Assembly (NCBI RefSeq): GCF_947179515.1
Contig: NC_067481.1
Coordinates: 23,950,457-24,014,456 of the forward strand
Length of the DNA stretch: 64,000 nt
Direction: 5' to 3'
DNA from: Apodemus sylvaticus
Taxonomy: Eukaryota > Chordata > Mammalia > Rodentia > Muridae
Shown here: positions 55,478 through 64,000 of the stretch, piece after piece
Numbering within the stretch: position 1 is the first letter of the stretch
Layout: the number at the start of each line of letters is the position of its first letter
Position numbers and translations under genes: made by a program
Notes under the pieces: model-generated
Databases searched by the model: none
Seen by the model: the letters and a program-made list of their open reading frames with translations, nothing else
What the model was told of the DNA's origin: nothing

Positions 55478-55680
55478 GGCTGAGGATGTACATAGCTCAG
55501 TTGGTTGAGAAACCGCCATGAGCGGGCCTGGGTTTGGTCACCAGCCCCACAAACCATGTACAGGGTTGAATGGTTGTAATCCCAGCACTAGAAGGCAGGA
55601 AGATCAGAAAGTTCAGGATCATTCTTAGCTACATAATGAGTTTAAGGCAGTTTAAGCTACACCACGAGACCTTGCTGAGG
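55478..55680 (+). mobile_element. B4 SINE, plus, in the Tns4 3' UTR
   Basis: GGGGCTGAGGATGTACATAG head, TTGTAATCCCAGCACTAGAA B1-like part. A (CA)n run follows at 55700-55737. Confidence 0.8.
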
Positions 55681-55696
55681 GAAAGAGACAGAGAAG

Positions 55697-55699
<3 letters not shown>

Positions 55700-55737
<38 letters not shown>
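55700..55737. repeat. (CA)n in the Tns4 3' UTR
   Basis: CA run of about 36 bases at the SINE tail. Confidence 0.95.
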
Positions 55738-55738
<1 letters not shown>

Positions 55739-56622
55739 GGGGGCAGGGTTAATGTTTTCATAAATCTCAGCCAATGGTCATCAAAGCCTTTACCTGAAGA
55801 GACCACACTCCATCTCAGACCTGGGGCCATCGCTCCACAATTATGATGGAGAAGAGACCAGGCCAAGGGACTCAACCAGAGCAGACCAGGCTGCCACAGC
55901 ACATGCACCCTATAATGCAATCCACTTCAGCTTGCTTTGGGGGGGGGCATCAAATGCAGCCTGCTCCAAGGTTGTCAGAGTCAAGTCTGGGTATAGAACA
56001 GGAGTGAATTTTCACACCCCTGCGTCTTCCGCTTTGTAATGAAGGTTCTGTCAGTGTGGCCTTCTCTAAGGCAGTATTCACAGTGTTCTCCCATCTTGAG
56101 ATCTAGCGATTACAGTTTGTTCAACTCCTAGCTGTCTGGTGTAACATTCTGGATGCCTTGGATTTTTAGGGGTAATTTGCCAAGGTCTTGGAATCTTTTT
56201 CCCAAGAGAATGATAGACAGATCCCTGGACTCTGTTACAAGCATGGACTCTTGTCTAACGTCATCAATTATTCTATGATGTTGAATCAGGATTCACTTTG
56301 GCTGTGACCTGTTAGGCTAGCTCAGTAGAAGACCCTTGTCCCATGATCAGAAAAGACTCAGCAGTGCTCACCTTCTTCATGTCTAATCCCTCCTTCCGCA
56401 CCCATTGCAAATGAATATCACCCCAAACTTCGATCTCAGTTTCTTGGTAAACAACAGCTGCCTGGCAATGCTCAAGGAGCCCACATCTGGTGGGTAGGAG
56501 AAGAGAGATTCTGTTGCTACAGTACAGATGATACAAGTATATCTCTGCCCCAGCTCCAGTCTTGCTGGGCCCTACACAAACACACACACACTCATAACCA
56601 TGTGGTATCACCGACCTTACAA

Positions 56623-56637
56623 CCACAAGGGGGCAGC
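56623..56637 (+). promoter_or_regulatory. CTCF-like motif in the 3' UTR
   Basis: CCACAAGGGGGCAGC matches the CTCF core consensus closely. It is not inside a SINE that I recognise, unlike the weaker look-alikes in the many B2 copies. Its position near the gene end could mark a boundary towards the downstream gene. Occupancy is not shown by sequence alone. Confidence 0.5.
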
Positions 56638-57095
56638 AGAGAGTCAGGAATGCAAAGAGGCGGCTTACCCAGCTGTTTAAAGAAGCTGGGTCCTTTTCCT
56701 CCCACACCCTGCCAGCCCTGCATAAACCCTTTGTTCCTCTTGGTCCAGTCCGCCTGCCTCCTTAGGACGTGCAAGGGGAAGCTCACAGAAGAAGCCCACT
56801 GTAACTCAGTGTGAAGCAAGTGTTTGTCCCTGCCCGCCATCAGCCTACAGAGCATCCTTGCCATTGGACGGTCAGACCTGAGGGAATATGGTTTCAACGA
56901 AGGAAAAGTAGATCAGACTCAAGGTGAGGGGTGCTGGGCCAGTGGTACAGGCCAAGACCAGCCCTCCCTGCATGAGATCAGACTCTGTTCCACCCCTGGG
57001 GTCTGCAGGATGTTAGCAAAGTTTTCCCAGTTAGTAGTGCCCAATTCTAGGCTAAGGGAGAGAGTCCTCCACACAACCCTGGGTGCCTCATGGAA

Positions 57096-57101
57096 AATAA
57101 A
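57096..57101 (+). terminator. Tns4: Poly(A) signal of Tns4
   Basis: A canonical AATAAA in GGAAAATAAAGTTGCTTAGC. I see no other AATAAA between the stop codon and this point, which makes it the best 3' end. Confidence 0.75.
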
Positions 57102-57194
57102 GTTGCTTAGCACCAAAGCTGGTTCTGGACACTCAGAGCTATCTCCTGAGTCCTGAACAGAAAAAGAGACCCGACAGAGCAGAGCCTGGACACA

Positions 57195-57300
57195 CCATGT
57201 ACATTTTTGCATTGCCCACAGAGGCCAGAAGAGGGCGTTAGAACTCCCTTGGAGTCACAGTTGTGAGCCATTGTGTAGTGCTGGGAATTGAACCCATGTC
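57195..57300 (-). mobile_element. B3 fragment, minus
   Basis: GAGGCCAGAAGAGGGCGTTA and GTGCTGGGAATTGAACCCAT, cut by a B1. Confidence 0.75.
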
Positions 57301-57301
57301 T

Positions 57302-57455
57302 TTTTTTTTTTTCTTCTTTGAGACAGGTTTTCTCTATGTAGCCCTGGCTGTCCTGGAACTCACTCTGTAGACCAGGCTGGCCTCGAACTCAGAAATCCAC
57401 CTGCCTCTGCCTCCCAAGTGCTGGGATAAAAGGTGTGCACCACCACCGCCCGGCT
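57302..57455 (-). mobile_element. B1 SINE, minus
   Basis: Near-consensus; inserted at the edge of the B3. Confidence 0.92.
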
Positions 57456-57514
57456 GAAGCTCCTTTCTCTGTGGTAACTCCAGCCCTGTGTCCAGTTGAC
57501 ACACAAAACCAGTC

Positions 57515-57630
57515 AATACACCATGTATAACTCCAGTTCCAGGGCATCTGACGCTCTCTTCTGACCTCCAAAGGATCTAGGCACACATGCCGAACATTTA
57601 AATACATGCAAGACAAATAAAATGAAGTTA
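57515..57630 (+). mobile_element. B3 fragment, plus
   Basis: TATAACTCCAGTTCCAGGGC and CTTCTGACCTCCAAAGGATC. Confidence 0.75.
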
Positions 57631-58597
57631 GCCTCAGGACCACTGTACACTGGTAGACTGGTTGTGCAATGCACAATCATCAGGATAACCCACTTGGACA
57701 TCACCCTAGAGGTAATGATGAGACATCAAAGGACTTTTCCAAAGGAGAACTGGTCAGATCTGGGCTTTTGAAGTTTGGCTGTGGGGCCATGGGACAGAAG
57801 ATGGATCTGAGCCTGGGCCTAGGAGGAATGTGAGAAGGGAGGAATGTGAGGGCTTGGGAGTTCAGAGCAGGACACCAAAGCAGAGAGGGGCTGTAACCCC
57901 ACCCCACCCCCCTAATTCCGCTTGATCTGGGCCTAGGTCCCTGCTTCTCTGTGAATCTAAGAGGACCCTGTAGAAAAAGCCAGACTGGAGGTCCCGCCTC
58001 CTTCAGCACAGGTCTGGGTAACAAATACCACACTGCGGGGCCTCAGACATTAGATACTTCCTTCCCATAACGCTGGAAGCCAGATGTAGAGATGAGGGCC
58101 CAGCGTGGCCAGGCCCTGCTGGACGCACAGCCCAGACGCAGTCTCACTGTGTGTTCACACAGGTTTCACCCAGAGACTGCATGGTGGGGAGAAAATACCC
58201 AGCTTCTTAGAAAGCATTGGTCCTGCCTGGCGGTGCAGAGTGACATGCGGCTCACAGCCCAAAAGATAACGGACGTCCTGAGCTATCATATGAGGGGTGA
58301 AAATAATCTCCAGCCCCGAGCTGATGAGGACACTGGGAAAACCCACCCCTAATATTTCTACCTGGAAACTGGTACACCTCCCTCTCAGCCACCGGCTCTA
58401 GAAGCTGCGCAAACTGTGGTTTCTTATCGGGACACACACTCTCCTACCACACTCTCCTTAAGACCCAGCAGGGGCCAGGACAGGAGAAGACAGGACAAGA
58501 ACTGCCCCACCCCCACTCCCCAACCCCCCAACCCCCACCCCTGTCCTGCTGTCTTACCAGCCAGCAGTACTCAAGTTTGCTCAGCTGTCTCCTTTGT

Positions 58598-58680
58598 TGT
58601 CTTTTATTCATTCAGCAAACATTCACTGAGTATTTACTGTGTGCCAGGCTCAGGACACCCAAAGGGAAACAGATGAGAGC
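58598..58680. mobile_element. Ancient mammalian repeat remnant (MIR/L2 class)
   Basis: CACTGAGTATTTACTGTGTG then CCAGGCTCAGGACAC is a shared mammalian repeat phrase. Similar remnants lie at about 16720-16830 and 45100-45158. Confidence 0.4.
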
Positions 58681-58764
58681 GCATGTGCTGTAGAGAAACA
58701 GAAAAGTAAATGTTTGAAAAAGCACAGTGAGTGAGACACACAGACCTCACAAGGCAAGATGGAA

Positions 58765-58925
58765 GGCCCAGGTGGTGGCACACAACTTTAATCCCAGCAC
58801 TCTGGAGGCAGAGGCAGGTGGGTCTCTGAGTTAAAAGCCAGTCTGGTGAACAGAGCGAGTCCAAGGACAGCCAGGGATACACAGAGAAACCCTGTCTGAG
58901 AAAACAAAAGAAAACAAACAAACCA
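58765..58925 (+). mobile_element. B1 SINE, plus
   Basis: CCCAGGTGGTGGCACACAAC head; AAAAC-rich tail. Confidence 0.9.
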
Positions 58926-58929
58926 AAAA

Positions 58930-59105
58930 GTGGAGACTCAGCAGTTAAGAGCACTGACTGCTCTTCCGAAGGTCCTGGGTTCAAATCCCAGCAACCACAT
59001 GGTGCCTCACAAAACATCCGTAATGAGATCTGACACCCTCTTCTGGTGTCTGAAGACAGCTACAGTGTACTTAGCTATAATAAATAAATAAATCTTTTTT
59101 TAAAA
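58930..59105 (+). mobile_element. B2 SINE, plus
   Basis: Full copy lacking the first few bases. Confidence 0.9.
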
Positions 59106-59106
59106 A

Positions 59107-59215
59107 GGTGGATGGTGGCTTGTGCCTAGAATCAACACTCAGGAGCTTAAAGAAAGGTTTCCTTAACTAGTTAAGGGCCGGCCTGGGCTACATGGTTAGT
59201 TCCAGACTGAGCTAA
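59107..59215 (+). mobile_element. Old B1-like SINE, plus
   Basis: GGTGGCTTGTGCCTAGAATC and GGCCGGCCTGGGCTACATGG. Confidence 0.55.
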
Positions 59216-59618
59216 AGAAGAAACAGAAGAAGGTTCCAGACCTTGTCAAAAGAAGAAAGGGAGGGAACAAAGAGAGAGAGAGAGAGAGAGAAGGAATAAA
59301 AGAAAAGGTGGGGAGACTGGCAGAGGAACTACCAAAGGAGGTGCCATTGTCCTGAGGCTGATGAGATTAAAGAAGTGATTTGGGTAGAAGGAGCAGCAGG
59401 TGCCAAGGCCCTGGGGCTGGCATGAGTGGTATTAAAGAGGCTGGAGGACAGGGTATGGGAAACCCAGAACAGTCAGTGGGCAGCTGCTGAGACTGTAAAG
59501 CAAGGTCAGAGATAATCCTCCCCACCTCCCTCCCCTGCTCCTGAGCCTTGTACATCACAGACAGGACTAAGGTTTGTGGCCCCAGGCACCTCCCAGGTGC
59601 TCACACATCCAAGCCTCT

Positions 59619-59652
59619 CACGTGGAGTCACGGCGTCACGTGGAGTCACGTG
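59619..59652. promoter_or_regulatory. Three clustered CACGTG E-boxes
   Basis: CACGTG occurs at 59619, 59637 and 59647, the last two within GTCACGTGG. They sit in short imperfect tandem copies of CACGTGGAGT. Such palindromes are targets of USF, MYC/MAX and MITF/TFEB-type factors; function here is inferred. Confidence 0.4.
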
Positions 59653-59916
59653 GAGTCACGGGCTCTTCTGGTGCCTCTCCTTCCATCTTCCCAAGTGACT
59701 ATCCCAATGACAGCTTTGTCTTTCAAATGTGTCCCTGTTTATTCAGGTGCCGGAAGATCCCCTCTCCAACCCCAAGGTGAATTGTTGGGGGTAAGAACAC
59801 TGTCCTCATTCGTCACCTGCTTCTGCCACCAGTTTATCTGTGGCTCAGACAGGCAGGTGTCACTGTCTAGGCCTGCCCGTGCCCCACCCCCATGCGTCTT
59901 CATACTGGCTCAGCTA

Positions 59917-59917
<1 letters not shown>

Positions 59918-59954
<37 letters not shown>
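59918..59954. repeat. A37 run
   Basis: A 37-base A run with no recognised SINE before it. Confidence 0.95.
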
Positions 59955-59956
<2 letters not shown>

Positions 59957-60330
59957 AAAAACCTTTGCACGTAGGCAGCTCCCAGCCCTGGTCCTTCTTG
60001 GCTACCCAGCCAGCCAGAGCTGGCCCTGCTCCACCTGCCCACACTCAGCTGTCTCTTCTCTGATGTGGCACAGCCCCGCTCTCCCCAAAGTTGTCTGAGT
60101 TCTCCACAACTCCATCATCTGTAGAGTTGGAAGTAGCCCTGCCTCAGCCTGCCAGGCCTTTTTCCTTCTAAGAGGCCCAAGAACGATCCCCAGGGAAAAG
60201 GACAAGGACAGTTTGCCTTCCGGGGACCCCCTTGCCTTCCACTCACTGTCACGGGTGGGTTGGAGCATCTTCAGTTCTTTCGAGGCCCCAATTTATATAC
60301 TTTTTGTTGTTGTTGTTGTTGTTGTTGTTT

Positions 60331-60473
60331 GTTTTTTGAGACAGGGTTTTTCTGTATAGCTCCGGCTGTCCTGGAACTCACTCTGTAGACCAGGCTGGCC
60401 TCGAGCTCAGAGATCTACATGCCTCTGCCTCCCAAGTGCTGGGATTACAGACGTGCGCCACCACGCCCAGCTT
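60331..60473 (-). mobile_element. B1 SINE, minus
   Basis: Near-consensus with (GTT)n tail. Confidence 0.92.
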
Positions 60474-60501
60474 TTATATACATTTTTATTTATTTGTTTT
60501 T

Positions 60502-60638
60502 GTTTTTCCAGATAGGATCTCACTAATGTAGCCCTGGCTGTCCTGGAACTTGCTATGTAGACCAGGCTGGTCTCAAACTCACAGACATCCTCCTGCTTCT
60601 GTTTTCTGAGTGCTGGGACTAACGATGTGCACAAACAT
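60502..60638 (-). mobile_element. B1 SINE, minus
   Basis: More diverged second B1 in tandem. Confidence 0.85.
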
Positions 60639-61320
60639 ATAAGCCCCTGTGTTGGCTTATGTTGTCATAGAGCATCTAAGAGTCACCAGCTCCTATGTCC
60701 GTTCTCTCTTTTAGGGACGAGCAGGCTGCGACAGGCCACAGAGGCTCCTACAGATCCCACTGTAGGATTCTTGAGAAAGAGATGGTCACAGACCCAGGGA
60801 GCATGGGTTCCAGCTGGCCTGGACTGACCCCTGGCACAACTGCAGACCAGGCCAGGGTCACCAAGCAGTCACATGTCACATTGAATGAGAAGCCTTCAGC
60901 TATGGCTGAGAAATGAAGTCAGGAAAACAACTCGGCCAAAAGCGATTGGACTTCTCTCTTTATTTAAAAAAAAAAAAAAGTTTTAAAGGGAAAAAAAAAT
61001 ACCCTATTGTCCAACTAACCTTCCACAAAGCTGGAAAATTGCATTGATTTCCTGAGCAGTCTAGTCTAATTTCCCCTGGGTGGAGAGAAAAGCCCCTTGC
61101 TCCCCTCCCTCCCATCTCCTTTAGCTTGGAAGGTCAGGCTCAAACATTAGGAGGAGGAAGCAACCAAAAGTCGTCGTCACCCCCCAACCCCCCACCTGGC
61201 CCCTGCCTGTGCCTGCCTGTCTGCCAGCACCCAAGCCTGTCTTGGGCAGCCCCCTGCAGCTGCTGCAGGCCAGGGCAGTTGTTCTGCAACTTCACCACCC
61301 TCTCTCAGCAATCTGCGCGC

Positions 61321-61365
<45 letters not shown>

Positions 61366-62318
61366 CAGCCTGCCTAAGCTTGCTCACACACAGCTGGGTC
61401 ACCTCAATCTCAGGGCCCAAGGGCTAGTGGATAGATGGAAGCAACTGCTCTAAAGCATCTGTTGGTGTCGGCAGCCCCCTGCAGCTGGGGAAGCTACCAG
61501 GCCCCAGATCTCCCACCCCCACCCCGGCACCCTGCTGTGAGGACCTCTCTGCCAAAAGCCAAGGCAGACAAAGATAAGGGTATGAGCTTGAAACCACACT
61601 AAGGAACCAGGGGACAGGAGTGGTCAGTTCCTACTTAGCAACTGAGCTGTGCCTCAGGGGCAGGGCATGAGGTGCTGCTCTCGGAAAAGAAGGACTGACT
61701 GCTCACCCAAGCGTCCACTGAAGATACTCACAGCTGCACCTCCTGTCCCCAGTACCGCTGCCCTCCAGCTAGCTAACAGAATCACTTCTGGGTCACCAGG
61801 GAAATGGAAATCCCATCTCCGCCTTCTATCTCCCTGCCCCCACTTCCCTCAGGTGTCCCCTGCCTTTCAGGGTTTGGAGCGTTGACCTTTCAGACAGCTC
61901 TCCAATCACTGTGACAAATGGTGTCTGATTCCTACAGGGAGAGCAGGTTCCCAGGTTCCAGAGGGACACAGGTAGGGTGATTGGGGCTGGGAAGCCTACT
62001 GGGGGAGATTCCCTACTGGGGGGGTTCTTAGTCTCATTGATAAAAGAATTTAGGAATGGACTCAAACAGACACTCAAGAACAATCTTATAAGCATTTCCC
62101 AGAAAAATGTCCAGGGCAGACAAGCTGTAAACCACAACAGCTGCCCAGGGAATGGAGGAGAGAAGGGGGGAGCCACGCCCTTTAAGCTAATGATGGAGAC
62201 ACATAGCAGACACACAGGCTCAGGTGAGGGTGGAGACTTCACAGGAAGACTAAAGAAACCCGAAAGTATGGTGGAAACCCAAAGTGTTAAGGAAAGCAAG
62301 CTTTGAAAGGGATAACAT
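60639..62318. other. Downstream intergenic, mostly single-copy
   Basis: Contains an A-rich patch (60965-61000), a TG repeat preceded by CGCGCG (61315-61363) and otherwise no recognised element or gene. Confidence 0.45.
61315..61363. repeat. CGCGCG(TG)n tract
   Basis: GCGCGCG followed by about 21 TG units. Confidence 0.95.
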
Positions 62319-62486
62319 GGGGGCCTGGAGAGATGGTTCAGTGGTTAAGAGCACCAACTGCTCTTCCAGGGGTCCTGAGTTCAATTCCCAGCAACCACAT
62401 GGTGGCTCACAACCATCTGGAATGGGATCGATGCTCTCTTCTGGTGTACAGCTACAGTGTACTCATATACATGAAATAAACCTTAA
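62319..62486 (+). mobile_element. B2 SINE, plus
   Basis: CCTGGAGAGATGGTTCAGTG head; its tail leads into a GGAA repeat. Confidence 0.92.
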
Positions 62487-62554
62487 AGGAAGGAAAGAAA
62501 GAAAGGAAGGAAGGAAGGAAGGAAGGAAGGAAGGAAGGAAGGAAGAAAGAAGGA

Positions 62555-62637
<83 letters not shown>
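62487..62637. repeat. (GGAA)n(GAAA)n microsatellite
   Basis: About 150 pure purine bases: about 12 GGAA units then about 25 GAAA units. Confidence 0.97.
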
Positions 62638-62788
62638 GGTTAACATGAAGAAAAGGAGGAAAAACAGGTTGACCTGCAAGAACACATGGCTACAGCCCAG
62701 AGAGTGATGGTGCTGGGGCTTCTGGGAAGGAAGCACACAGCATCTCATTAGAGGACTACTTATTCTGCCCCTTGTTGGTTTTAAGCAA

Positions 62789-62878
62789 GGTATCATGAGC
62801 TGAAGGTTGGCCTCAATTTTCTGGTCCTCCTGTTTCAGCTTCCCTGGGATTGCAAGCAAGGGCTGCCATGCCCGGTGT
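62789..62878 (-). mobile_element. Old B1-like fragment, minus
   Basis: AAGGTTGGCCTCAATTTTCT and CTTCCCTGGGATTGCAAGC. Confidence 0.4.
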
Positions 62879-63235
62879 GACTTTAGTTCGGTTCTGACAG
62901 CTTCCTCCCTTGTCTCCAACAAGATTCTCTGAAAAGAATTACTGATCAACCATCCGGTTTGTTCTCTGCTTGTCCCATGGTGTGAGATGCTAGGACAAGT
63001 GAAATACCTAACTTCAGGTGCTTAAAGTGATCCTAAAGGGTTCACTGGTACTAATTCCTCAACTTTTGTTCTTACCATCCCCAACCTGGGATCAAAATCC
63101 TTACATCTTGTTTCACTGTCAGAGGCTATGCTTCTATAGAACGCTACAGACACTTGGTTATATGTTTTTATGACATAACTATCAGCTGATGACAACAGCT
63201 AGCTACACATCTTTTCAAAAACATAACCAACAAAG

Positions 63236-63440
63236 GGCTGGAGAGATGGTTCAGTGGTTCAGAGCACTGACCAGAGGACTCAAGTTCAATTCTCAGCATT
63301 CACAAGATGACCTAGGTTCAATTCCCAGCATCCATAGATGGTTCATAACTGCTAGTAATCCAGGTCTCTAGGCACTCAAATAGTGCTCAGTCATACATAC
63401 AGGAAAGACACTCACTCACATATAAAACAAAAAAAAAAAA
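63236..63440 (+). mobile_element. B3 SINE, plus
   Basis: GGGCTGGAGAGATGGTTCAG head; the TTCAATTC(T/C)CAGCAT(T/C)CA segment is duplicated internally. Confidence 0.85.
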
Positions 63441-63549
63441 AGCAAAACTATTTTGAAAATTAAGTAACTATGTGGATTTACAAACATCTAATACCTATCA
63501 CTCCATAGAGGGCTTACATAGCTGTGAGTTTGTGTGTTTGTTTGTTTGT

Positions 63550-63643
63550 TTGTTTGTTTTAGTCAGGGTTTCTCTGTGTAGCATTAGCTGTCTAGAACTC
63601 CCTTTGCAGACCAAGCTGGCCTTAAACTCAGAGATCCACTTGA
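63550..63643 (-). mobile_element. B1 SINE, minus, truncated
   Basis: TCAGGGTTTCTCTGTGTAGC to CTCAGAGATCCACTTG; GTTT tail. Confidence 0.82.
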
Positions 63644-63735
63644 AGGCTTATGTAGCCTAAGAGGCATCTATCTATACACAGAGTCAGGGTCAGTAACAGT
63701 TAGCTTCATAGCTAAGTATAAAATATTCATAGAAG

Positions 63736-63867
63736 CTGGGTGGTGGTGGCGCACACCTGTAATCCCAGCACTCTGGGAGGCAGAGGCAGGCGGATTTCTG
63801 AGTTCGAGGCCAGCCCTGGTCTACCGAGTGAGTTCCAGGACAGCCAGGGCTATACAGAGAAACCCTG

Positions 63868-63906
<39 letters not shown>
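63736..63906 (+). mobile_element. Young B1 SINE, plus, with long A tail
   Basis: Near-consensus B1 with about 35 A, flanked by ATTCATAGAAG at 63725-63735 and 63907-63917. Confidence 0.94.
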
Positions 63907-63909
<3 letters not shown>

Positions 63910-63936
63910 CATAGAAGTTACTTCTTTTGCAGGGGG

Positions 63937-64000
63937 TGGGGAATGGGGTCTCATTTTTGTAGTCCTGGCTGTCCTGGAACTCATTATGTAAACTAGGTTG
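63937..64000 (-). mobile_element. B1 SINE, minus, cut by the window end
   Basis: GTAGTCCTGGCTGTCCTGGA; the remainder is outside the window. Confidence 0.75.

Larger units (their letters stand above)
54941..57118 (+). other. Tns4: Tns4 3' UTR
   Basis: About 2.2 kb from the stop to about 20 bases after the first clear AATAAA. It contains a B4 SINE, a (CA) tract and a CTCF-like motif (entered separately); the rest is single-copy as far as I can see. The end is inferred from the signal, not from a transcript. Confidence 0.75.

Noticed and set aside
62452..62949. 165-codon minus-strand frame with Phe/Leu/Ser repeats
   Set aside because: Mostly a translated GGAA/GAAA repeat.
57119..64000. 3' end of Igfbp4 on the minus strand
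   Set aside because: Expected further right from synteny; no IGFBP-type cysteine-rich coding sequence is present here.

Overview
The window is mammalian nuclear DNA, almost certainly from mouse (Mus musculus) or a close murine relative. It is packed with rodent-specific SINEs (B1, B2, B3, B4/RSINE), murine MaLR LTRs (ORR1 and MT-like), the rodent hAT element URR1, older MIR copies, and long CA, CT, GGAA and GAAA microsatellites. The one gene that can be supported is a multi-exon gene on the + strand whose spliced product matches tensin-4 (Tns4, also called Cten). No bacterial, plasmid or phage feature is present.

Layout. Bases 1 to about 33,600 are intergenic. The stretches 1-13.2 kb and 17-32.2 kb are SINE-rich, with URR1, ORR1 and MT-like copies, nested insertions and a LINE ORF2 fragment. 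The stretch 13.2-16.9 kb is nearly free of rodent repeats and carries an AP-1-type motif. Bases about 33,690-33,825 look like the Tns4 promoter and a noncoding first exon. Bases 36,851-54,940 hold twelve coding exons. All introns are GT-AG and every phase agrees, giving a 697-residue protein. The 3' UTR runs to a poly(A) signal at 57,096. Bases 57.1-64 kb are again SINE-rich intergenic DNA. From remembered synteny (not seen here), Ccr7 should lie beyond the left end and Igfbp4 beyond the right end, facing Tns4 tail to tail.

Tns4 is the short tensin. It has a Ser/Pro-rich N-terminal half without the actin-binding and phosphatase-like regions of long tensins, then an SH2 domain (about residues 430-537) and a C-terminal PTB domain (about 563-690). 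Tensins sit at focal adhesions: the PTB binds integrin beta tails and the SH2 binds partners such as DLC1.

I found no new multi-gene system. The observations most worth checking are the missing caspase-3 site of human TNS4 in the SH2-PTB linker; a block of five symmetric phase-1 exons; a CA-rich tract just after the in-frame linker exon 9; a nonamer minisatellite that fills intron 7 and makes many decoy acceptors; a Z-DNA-prone tract after exon 3; a CTCF-like motif in the 3' UTR; three clustered CACGTG boxes downstream; and several nested SINE insertions with clear target-site duplications.
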